Source: CAYQQJ01 sp964515945 (GTDB lineage Bacteria; Pseudomonadota; Gammaproteobacteria; Pseudomonadales; Cellvibrionaceae). Taken from it: a stretch of 14,487 bases of DNA. The translations under genes were made by a program, and so were the position numbers. The stretch is taken from contig CAZEWY010000078.1 of assembly GCA_964515945.1 (NCBI GenBank), forward strand, positions 1 through 14,487, read 5' to 3'. Of this stretch, positions 1 through 5,989 are shown piece after piece. Position 1 is the stretch's first letter; every line of letters starts with the position of its first letter. The notes beneath the pieces were generated by a model. It made no database searches. It saw only the letters and a program-made list of their open reading frames with translations, and was not told the DNA's origin.

Positions 1-36
1 CCTGTAACGGCCCCCATACCTGTAATGGCCCCCATA
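1..36. repeat. Two tandem copies of an 18-bp repeat at the window edge
   Basis: Bases 1-18 and 19-36 are the same 18-mer with a single C/T difference; the core is TGTAAYGGCCCCCATA. More copies may lie to the left, outside the window. Tandem GC-rich motifs starting with TG occur at the ends of some IS21-like insertion sequences, so this may be a remnant of an element end. No transposase reading frame follows it, so that origin is only a guess. Confidence 0.6.
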
Positions 37-402
37 AAAGTCCCTGGGGTTGGCAAAAAACCTGCTGACATAGAGTGGAATCCATTATCTGGTGGTTGTC
101 TCGCGCTGGAGGGCAAGCTGGCGGTTGATCTGGCCTCGTGTCCATCCGGTGCCGGTTGCCTTGCCATAACCGGATATGAATGACGCGCCATCTCTTTATT
201 TATAGACCATTTCCGGCGCCGCTAGCTGACCTGAATTGTGGATTTTTCCCGACAGGCCACTTCAGTTGATCAACGGTACAGAACCATCGCGCCAATCCCG
301 CGTCAACCGTGGTACTTGGCTGGCATTAGGGCCATGCTATCTGGACTGCATTCGCCAGGGCCGCCACGACCGTTGCCAATCATAAACCCCGGAGAGTTCC
401 CC
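37..402. other. Gene-poor stretch before the small membrane protein
   Basis: I see no convincing gene here. The minus strand is open from an ATG at 191 to the left edge (about 63 codons), but the predicted peptide is proline/serine-rich, matches no family I know, and runs through the two 18-bp repeats. The plus-strand frame open from a GTG at 238 is the in-frame upstream extension of the gene at 403. It has no ribosome binding site at 238 and reads as non-membrane, low-quality sequence until the ATG at 403. Confidence 0.5.
316..343 (+). promoter_or_regulatory. Candidate sigma-70 promoter for the small membrane protein
   Basis: A TTGGCT hexamer at 316-321 is followed, after 16 bases, by an extended -10 (TGCTATCTG; hexamer at 338-343). 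Transcription would start near 350, about 50 bases before the ATG at 403. Both hexamers match the consensus only in part, so this is a pattern match only. Confidence 0.3.
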
Positions 403-681
403 ATGCAAAATCTGGCACTGGCGGGCCTGACGCTCTTGACATTGGCTGCCGCCGCTTACGCCCAGTATCGCCTGCCATTCCATTCCGCGACCCGGCGTCA
501 GCTCTGGTTTTCGCGCTCTTTGCTGGCGCTGTTGGGTGTTCTTTTCGGCTGGGTGATGAGCTACAGGTCCGCGACGAATGGACTTGAAGCCATTCTGGTA
601 TTTCTCAGTGCTTTTGGTGTGGTACATGTGCCAGCCGCGGCCATTCTGTTTATCAAGCGCCGACGTCATGAATGGAGATAA
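403..681 (+). CDS. Small three-helix inner-membrane protein, function unknown
   Basis: This encodes 92 residues and I do not recognise the family. I chose the ATG at 403 because GGAGAG lies at 391-396, six bases upstream, and because translation from there begins directly in a hydrophobic segment. Three membrane segments are visible: about residues 3-21 (Leu/Ala-rich), 34-53 (around LLALLGVLFGWVMSY) and 61-84 (around LVFLSAFGVVHVPAAAILF). The protein ends in a strongly basic tail (KRRRHEWR), which by the positive-inside rule should be cytoplasmic. There are no catalytic motifs. It lies on the same strand as the receptor cluster but is separated from it by 217 bases, so I treat it as its own unit. 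It could be a small integral membrane subunit or a DUF protein. Confidence 0.7.
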   Translation: MQNLALAGLTLLTLAAAAYAQYRLPFHSATRRQLWFSRSLLALLGVLFGWVMSYRSATNGLEAILVFLSAFGVVHVPAAAILFIKRRRHEWR

Positions 682-864
682 TGAGCTGCCAAACGCTTCA
701 CAAAAACCCACGTTAGAGGATGTATGGTGCGCCATAAACCGGTTTTACTGTATGAAATCCGAAACATTATCGGTCTTTTGTCATCAAAAAAAACAACGAG
801 CCTTTCCATATCCTTTCCAGAGTCGAAGTCCCGCTTGTCGGCAACAATGAAAAACCTTTTGATT

Positions 865-879
865 TCATAATGATTATGC
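865..879. promoter_or_regulatory. Fur-box-like palindrome upstream of the TonB-dependent receptor
   Basis: The sequence at 866-878 is a perfect 6-1-6 palindrome, CATAAT-G-ATTATG. Extended to 7-1-7 (865-879) it matches the Fur half-site model TGATAATnATTATCA at 11 of 14 specified bases; all ten core ATAAT/ATTAT bases agree. It sits 20 bases before the receptor ATG, and its CATAAT half could also serve as a -10 element, so binding there could block transcription. TonB-dependent receptors are classic Fur targets. I infer iron-responsive repression of the operon; no binding data exist in the sequence itself. Confidence 0.45.
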
Positions 880-898
880 GATTTTTCCGGGGAACCTT

Positions 899-2911
899 AT
901 GGCGACACAGAATAGACGTTGCGTATTCATATTCCTCACCGCGATCAGTGGCCTTCTGTACTCACACATCGCCTTCACCCACGAAGCATCCGAAACCCTG
1001 GCCGACCTGACTCTGGCGCAGCTGTCGGAAATCGAAATCATATCGGCGTCCAAGCAGGTCGGTAGTGTTCTGGATTCTCCCGCCTCGGTTTACGTCATTT
1101 CCCGCGAGAATATCCGCCGTTCCGGCGCCAACAGCATCCCCGAAGCCCTGCGCTTGGCGCCGGGCATTGAGGTGGCTCGGGTTGGCAGTCATCAGTGGGC
1201 CATTTCCATTCGCGGATTCAACAACAGCATCGCCAACAAATTGCTGGTGCTGATCGACGGCCGTAGCGTCTATTCACCGCTTTACGCGGGGGTTTTCTGG
1301 GACGTACAGGACACGCTGCTGGAAGACGTGGAGCGAATCGAGGTTGTCTCCGGTCCCGGGGGAACCCTCTGGGGCGCCAATGCCGTTAACGGCGTCATCA
1401 ACATCATCACGCGTTCGGCCACTGAAACCCAGGGAGGCTTCGCCGAAATCGGCGGCGGCAACGAAGAACGGATTTACGGCGGGTTCCGCTACGGCGGACA
1501 CCCAGCCGAAGACCTGGCGATGCGGGTCTACGTCAAAAGCTTTGAGCGGGATGGCACTGTCACCATTTCGGGGCAAGATGCGGGTGACGACTGGCGTATG
1601 GCACAGGGCGGGTTTCGCCTGGACTGGAGCCCATCCTCCGATGACCAACTGACCCTCCAGGGCGATATCTACAGTGGCCGCGAGGACGACCTCTTTGACA
1701 GTGATTTTGCCTTGGGCTCCCTGCCAGGTGACAGCTTCAGAGACGAAACACAGGTCTCCGGTGGCAACCTGATTGGACGCTGGGGTCGACAGAAAAACAA
1801 TGGCGATCAGTGGCGCTGGCAGATCTACTATGACCACACCCAGCGGGAAATCCCCGCCAGTATCAGCGAAAGACGCAATACCATGGATGTCGAGTTTCAG
1901 TATAACTACGCCCCTTTCAGGGACCACAACCTGATCTGGGGAGTGGGCTTTCGCCTGACGGAAGATCATATTGACAACAGTCTGTCCACGGCCTTTGTGC
2001 CCGGTAGCCGCTCGGATCAAACACTCAGCGCATTTTTCCAGGATGAAGTCACCCTGAAGGATAAAGAGCTTTTCCTGACGGTGGGCTCCAAGTTCGAGGA
2101 CAATGAATATTCCGGTTTTGAAATTCAGCCCAATCTGCGTCTGACCTGGCTCATTGACGACGAGCAGACCGCATGGGCGGCTGTTTCCCGTGCTGTACGC
2201 ATTCCTTCGCGATTCGATACGGATCTGCGACTTATCCGGGCCGTCAGCGCCCAGGGCAGTGAGTCTCCGGTCTACGCCAGTTATCTTGGAAACCCGAATT
2301 TCCAATCGGAAGAATTAGTGGCTCACGAAGCGGGGTACAGAATCCAGGCCAGAGACAACCTGTCATTCGATATCTCGTTTTTTTACAACGACTACGATCT
2401 GCTACAGACCTTTGAGCCGGGAGAGCCCATCATTGTCAGTGAGCCCGCGCCGGGTTACACCATTATTCCCAACGTTATAGGCAATGAAATGGAGGGAGAA
2501 TCCTACGGTGGTGTCCTTGTCAGCAAATGGCAGCCACTGTCCAACTGGCGCCTTGAATTCCACTATGCCGCCTTGAAGATGCAGGTTCACACCAAGCCCG
2601 GTAGCGGCGACGTGATTTCAGAAGACCTGCAGGACAGCAGCCCCAACAATCAGTTCTCTGTCCATTCCTATGTGGACCTGCCCCGCGACCTGGCTCTCTA
2701 CAGTGGCCTGCGTCATGTCGGTGCCATCTCCCGGCAGGATATTCCGGCTTACACAGCGCTTGACATGACGCTTCAATGGCGGGCGCGCGAAAACTTCACC
2801 TTGTCCCTTGTCGGCAGGAATCTTACGGACAGCGCCCACATCGAGTTCGCGTCGAGTGACTTGCGAGAGGTCGAACGTAGTATCCATGGGAGAATCACGT
2901 GGAAATTCTAA
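899..2911 (+). CDS. TonB-dependent outer-membrane receptor
   Basis: This 670-residue protein is a plug-plus-barrel receptor that would use TonB/ExbB/ExbD energy to import, or sense, a ligand at the outer membrane. An N-terminal signal peptide (RRCVFIFLTAISGLLYSHIAF) covers residues 6-26. A TonB-box-like stretch (IEIISA) is at 45-50. The plug spans about 55-170, with the characteristic segments SIPEALRLAPGIEVARV, SIRGFN, LVLIDGRSVY, VERIEVVSGPGGTLWGANAVNGVINIIT. The rest is the beta-barrel, ending in aromatic Phe (RITWKF) as outer-membrane barrels do. There is no N-terminal STN signalling domain, so it is not an FecA-type transducer. Its plug is of the kind often found beside YfiR/DUF4154 proteins and sensor kinases. 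GGGGA at 889-893 precedes the ATG by five bases. The gene heads the cluster, and the next start overlaps its end. The ligand is unknown. Confidence 0.92.
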   Translation: MATQNRRCVFIFLTAISGLLYSHIAFTHEASETLADLTLAQLSEIEIISASKQVGSVLDSPASVYVISRENIRRSGANSIPEALRLAPGIEVARVGSHQWAISIRGFNNSIANKLLVLIDGRSVYSPLYAGVFWDVQDTLLEDVERIEVVSGPGGTLWGANAVNGVINIITRSATETQGGFAEIGGGNEERIYGGFRYGGHPAEDLAMRVYVKSFERDGTVTISGQDAGDDWRMAQGGFRLDWSPSSDDQLTLQGDIYSGREDDLFDSDFALGSLPGDSFRDETQVSGGNLIGRWGRQKNNGDQWRWQIYYDHTQREIPASISERRNTMDVEFQYNYAPFRDHNLIWGVGFRLTEDHIDNSLSTAFVPGSRSDQTLSAFFQDEVTLKDKELFLTVGSKFEDNEYSGFEIQPNLRLTWLIDDEQTAWAAVSRAVRIPSRFDTDLRLIRAVSAQGSESPVYASYLGNPNFQSEELVAHEAGYRIQARDNLSFDISFFYNDYDLLQTFEPGEPIIVSEPAPGYTIIPNVIGNEMEGESYGGVLVSKWQPLSNWRLEFHYAALKMQVHTKPGSGDVISEDLQDSSPNNQFSVHSYVDLPRDLALYSGLRHVGAISRQDIPAYTALDMTLQWRARENFTLSLVGRNLTDSAHIEFASSDLREVERSIHGRITWKF

Positions 2912-3534
2912 AAGGATTTGGTTTTCATGAAATGAGAGATGCGACTTCGAATCCGTCCGCGGATTTTTGGCACAGGGTATCAAGATGCAGGCTCGCAAGC
3001 TATATGGTGATAATTGCACTGCTGGCATGCATGGGCCCGTGTTTTGCGCAAACATCCGTTGCTCCCGAGTACCAGATCAAGGCTGCATTTCTCTATAAAT
3101 TTTGCAATTATATTGAATGGCCCCCGGATGCCTTCCCCTCGGACACCAGTCCATTGAAAATCGGTGTCGCCGGGCCAGACGATCTGGTTGAAGAGCTCAG
3201 ACACACCGTGCGCGGCCTGACCATCAACAACAGGCACCTGCTTGTGCTACAGGTCGGCTCCGAAGAGCGCGTTCAGAACTTGCAGGTTCTTTTTATAGCC
3301 CGCAGCGAAAGCCGGCGCATGGAACATCTGTTGACGCTCGCGCGGGGATATCCGGTACTGCTCGTCACGGAATCGCCTGAAGGAATAAATTCCGGTAGCG
3401 TCATCAATTTTGTGGTGCAGGAAAATCGTGTTCGTTTCGATATCAGCCAGGCGGCCGCTGCCCAGCAGGGCTTGAGATTGAGCGCGCAGCTATTGAAAGT
3501 CGCGCGCAATGTGCGGAAGGATGGGCTGCAGTGA
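2899..3534 (+). CDS. YfiR-like periplasmic protein (DUF4154)
   Basis: This 211-residue protein has the YfiR/DUF4154 signature: IKAAFLYKFCNYIEWP near the start of the mature domain, a central VLFIARSES strand, PVLLVTES, GSVINFVVQENRVRFDIS and a C-terminal GLRLSAQLLKVARNV. A hydrophobic segment (about 36-48, YMVIIALLACMGP) ending in CFA|QT indicates Sec export; LLAC could be read as a weak lipobox. In Pseudomonas, YfiR is a periplasmic repressor of the cyclase YfiN. Here the next gene is a kinase with a similar periplasmic domain, which is the likely partner. I used the GTG at 2899 because GGAGA at 2889-2893 is well spaced. The ATG at 2932 (200 residues) has no good ribosome binding site but gives a more usual signal-peptide length, so the start is uncertain. 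The mature part has a single Cys, so the intramolecular disulfides known from P. aeruginosa YfiR cannot form. Confidence 0.85.
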   Translation: MEILKGFGFHEMRDATSNPSADFWHRVSRCRLASYMVIIALLACMGPCFAQTSVAPEYQIKAAFLYKFCNYIEWPPDAFPSDTSPLKIGVAGPDDLVEELRHTVRGLTINNRHLLVLQVGSEERVQNLQVLFIARSESRRMEHLLTLARGYPVLLVTESPEGINSGSVINFVVQENRVRFDISQAAAAQQGLRLSAQLLKVARNVRKDGLQ

Positions 3535-5432
3535 ATCGTCAGTTCGGCATCCGGTCAATTCGACACAAGCTTTTCGCGGGGGTACTGCTGACAACCCTGT
3601 CGGCATTGCTGATCTCGGGCTTGACCATGATGATCTATGATCTTGACGACTACAAAAAACGTTTGCGTGAGGACCTGAGGACGCAGGCGGATCTGCTCGG
3701 GTTGACCAGCATCCCCGCACTGGAATTCAATGATCGCGAGCTGGCCGCCGCCAATCTCGCCCTGTTGGAAGTTCGCCCGCAAATACTGGCGGCGGCGATT
3801 TATGATGCGCAGGGAAAGCTGTTCGCGTCCTATGACAGGGTGGGAGGCAGCACCAGTTCCTTTCCCGCGAAGCCGGCATCGGAAGGTATGCGCATAGATG
3901 GCAATAATCTCCGGGTATTCGAGCCCATTGTCAGCAACGGGCGCACCGTGGGAACCCTTTATCTGCGCGTGGATTACCCGGTGGAGGAACGGCTGTGGCA
4001 GCACACCGGCATTATGCTGACGGTGATGGCGCTGGCACTGTTGGTGTCCATGCTATTGGCACTGTGGTTGCAAACCAAGGTGACAAGGCCAATTTTGATT
4101 GTTACGGAATTGGCCAGAAAGGTCATCTTGCAGCGGGATTACAGTCTGCGTGCGGAAAAAAAGACCGATGATGAAATCGGCTATCTGGTCGAATCCTTCA
4201 ATCGTCTTTTGGCAGAGGTTGAGCGTCGCAGTCAGGCTCTCGAGTTGTCCAACAGCGAACTCCAACAGCAAATCCGGGAGCGTGAGGAAGCCGATCGCGC
4301 CCTCTACCTCAGTGAGCGACGGCATCGCACTCTGGTTACCGCATTGACCTCCGTAGTCTGGATTGCCAATGCCAAAGGCGAACTGGTCGGCGATCAGCAG
4401 CCCTGGGACGACTATACGGGACAGACGCCTGCGTCGCATCTCAGCGGTGGATGGCTGAAGGCATTTCATCCGGATGACCGGGAGTCTATCGAAAGCGGTT
4501 GGAGAGCTGCCCGCGGAACCACGCAGCCACTCAGGTGCGAGGTGCGCCTTTGGCACAGTAACAGCGAAAGATACCGTTATGTGCTATTGCACGCAGTGCC
4601 CCTTTACGATGAAACCGGGGTCCTCAGGGAGTGGGTCGGCACCGCCGATGACATTGATGATCGACGACGCGCCACGGAAGAGATTCAGCGCCTGAACGCC
4701 GAGCTCGAGCAGCGGGTACAGGCCCGTACCGAGGAGTTGCAGAGAGCAAACGCGGAGCTGGAAGCCTTCAGTTATTCCGTTTCCCACGATCTGCGTACAC
4801 CGTTGCGGGCCATTGATGGCTTCAGCCAGGCTCTGCTGGAAGATTACGCCGAGCAGTTTGATGAAACCGGTATGGATTATATTACCCGTGTTCGCTCCGG
4901 TGCCCAGCGTATGGGCAGACTGATTGATGACCTGCTGAAGCTTGCCCGCGTCAGCCGCGGCGACTTCATCAGTGAACATCTTGATCTGACGGGAATGGCG
5001 GAAGAGGTGGTGGCCGACCTCCGCGCCAATGAACCCGATAGAACGGTGACGGTCAGGATCAATCCCGACCTGGCCGCACAGGGCGACGCGCGGCTGATGC
5101 GCATAGCGCTCGAGAACCTCTTCAACAATGCCTGGAAATATACAGGTAAAAAGGCCCACGCCCTGATTGAGTTCGGCCGCTGCAAAAACAATGGTGAAGA
5201 GTGTTATTACATCAGGGACAACGGTGCGGGTTTTGATATGGCCTACGCCGACAAACTTTTCGGTGCATTCCAGCGTCTGCACGACACTCATGAATTTTCC
5301 GGCACCGGAATCGGACTGGCGACCGTACAACGTATTATACATCGGCATGGTGGCCATATCTGGGCTGACGCCAGGATTGATGAAGGCGCCACTTTCTACT
5401 TCACCTTGCCCCAGCCAACAGGAGAAACATAA
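3531..5432 (+). CDS. Membrane sensor histidine kinase, CHASE8-like/HAMP/PAS/HisKA/HATPase
   Basis: This 633-residue kinase has TM1 at about 13-35, then a periplasmic domain at 36-155 resembling CHASE8 (DLRTQADLLGLTSIPALEFNDRELAAANLALLE, then AAAIYDAQGKLFASY), and TM2 at 159-181. After these come HAMP (about 182-235), coiled coil, a PAS/PAC domain (about 264-380), a second coiled coil, and HisKA. The H-box is SHDLRTPLRAIDGF with phospho-acceptor His419. The HATPase domain has the N-box ENLFNNAWKYT (528-538), G1 DNGAGF (563-568) and G2 GTGIGL (591-596), so all motifs needed for activity are present. The GTG start overlaps the stop of the YfiR-like gene by three bases, and an AAGGA sequence lies upstream, so translation is probably coupled. 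The transmitter is of the phytochrome-like class commonly paired with Rcp1-type regulators, and such a regulator is encoded next. I infer that the YfiR-like protein controls it in the periplasm. Confidence 0.92.
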   Translation: MNRQFGIRSIRHKLFAGVLLTTLSALLISGLTMMIYDLDDYKKRLREDLRTQADLLGLTSIPALEFNDRELAAANLALLEVRPQILAAAIYDAQGKLFASYDRVGGSTSSFPAKPASEGMRIDGNNLRVFEPIVSNGRTVGTLYLRVDYPVEERLWQHTGIMLTVMALALLVSMLLALWLQTKVTRPILIVTELARKVILQRDYSLRAEKKTDDEIGYLVESFNRLLAEVERRSQALELSNSELQQQIREREEADRALYLSERRHRTLVTALTSVVWIANAKGELVGDQQPWDDYTGQTPASHLSGGWLKAFHPDDRESIESGWRAARGTTQPLRCEVRLWHSNSERYRYVLLHAVPLYDETGVLREWVGTADDIDDRRRATEEIQRLNAELEQRVQARTEELQRANAELEAFSYSVSHDLRTPLRAIDGFSQALLEDYAEQFDETGMDYITRVRSGAQRMGRLIDDLLKLARVSRGDFISEHLDLTGMAEEVVADLRANEPDRTVTVRINPDLAAQGDARLMRIALENLFNNAWKYTGKKAHALIEFGRCKNNGEECYYIRDNGAGFDMAYADKLFGAFQRLHDTHEFSGTGIGLATVQRIIHRHGGHIWADARIDEGATFYFTLPQPTGET

Positions 5433-5950
5433 TGACCAATCGACCTATCCTCTTGGTAGAAGACAATATCGACGATGAAATGCTCGCTCTGCGCGCCTTC
5501 AAAAAACTGAATATCGGCAATGAAATTATTGTCGCGCGAGATGGTGTTCAGGCACTCGAATACCTGTTCGCCACGGATCAAAGCGAAGAAGCGGATTCGG
5601 AGGGTGTCAGTACCCAGGTCGCGGGCACTGGCAACGGCGGGGCGCCGGCTGCTTCGACAGCTTCATTGCGGGAGCTGGATCCCTTGCCCGCGGTTATTCT
5701 GCTGGACCTGAAACTGCCAAAAATCGATGGCTTGGAGGTCCTTCGGCGTATTCGTTCCCATGATCGGACCCGGCTTCTGCCGGTGGTCATTCTTACATCT
5801 TCCAAGGAGGAAAAGGACAAGGTACAGGGCTATAACCTGGGTGCAAACAGCTACGTGCGCAAGCCCATAGACTACAACGAGTTTGTCCATGCCGTCAGTC
5901 AACTGGGTGTTTACTGGTTGTTGTTGAACCAGTTGCCGAACATGGATTAA
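5432..5950 (+). CDS. Rcp1-type single-domain response regulator with an inserted loop
   Basis: This 172-residue protein is a lone receiver domain with no DNA-binding or enzymatic output. The acidic pocket is E10/D11, the phospho-acceptor is Asp92 (LLDLKLPKIDG), and Thr122 (ILTSSKEEKD) and Lys143 (VRKP) complete the site. The C-terminus (QLGVYWLLLNQLP) is typical of Rcp1-like regulators that partner phytochrome-type kinases. Its ATG overlaps the kinase stop by one base (TAATG), so it is translationally coupled and is the likely direct phosphate acceptor. Residues about 49-85 form an unusual Ser/Gly/Ala-rich acidic insertion before the strand that carries Asp92, which makes the protein some 25-30 residues longer than usual. 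With no output domain it probably acts as a phosphate shuttle or sink, or by protein contact, perhaps with the downstream EAL protein. Confidence 0.93.
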   Translation: MTNRPILLVEDNIDDEMLALRAFKKLNIGNEIIVARDGVQALEYLFATDQSEEADSEGVSTQVAGTGNGGAPAASTASLRELDPLPAVILLDLKLPKIDGLEVLRRIRSHDRTRLLPVVILTSSKEEKDKVQGYNLGANSYVRKPIDYNEFVHAVSQLGVYWLLLNQLPNMD

Positions 5951-5989
5951 GTAGTAGGGCTAAGCAGCGAATGACGAGAGGTAATTACT

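Noticed and set aside
1..191. Minus-strand frame open from an ATG at 191 to the left edge
   Set aside because: Pro/Ser-rich low-complexity peptide that runs through the tandem repeat. It may only look open because the window is cut.
578..850. 90-codon plus-strand frame overlapping the end of the small membrane protein
   Set aside because: It starts inside the better-supported gene at 403-681, has no ribosome binding site and gives a Cys-rich peptide of no known family.
724..870. Possible 48-residue small gene with AGAGGA just before its ATG
   Set aside because: The spacing from AGAGGA to the ATG is only three bases, the peptide has no recognisable pattern, and another frame over the same bases (668-850) is equally open. 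Not enough to call it.
1274..2305. Long minus-strand frame (343 codons) inside the TonB-dependent receptor gene
   Set aside because: Antisense shadow of a GC-rich coding sequence; no conserved domain and no ribosome binding site, and the sense strand is clearly coding.
899..2911. FecA-type cell-surface signalling through the receptor
   Set aside because: No STN domain precedes the plug, and no ECF sigma/anti-sigma pair is present.
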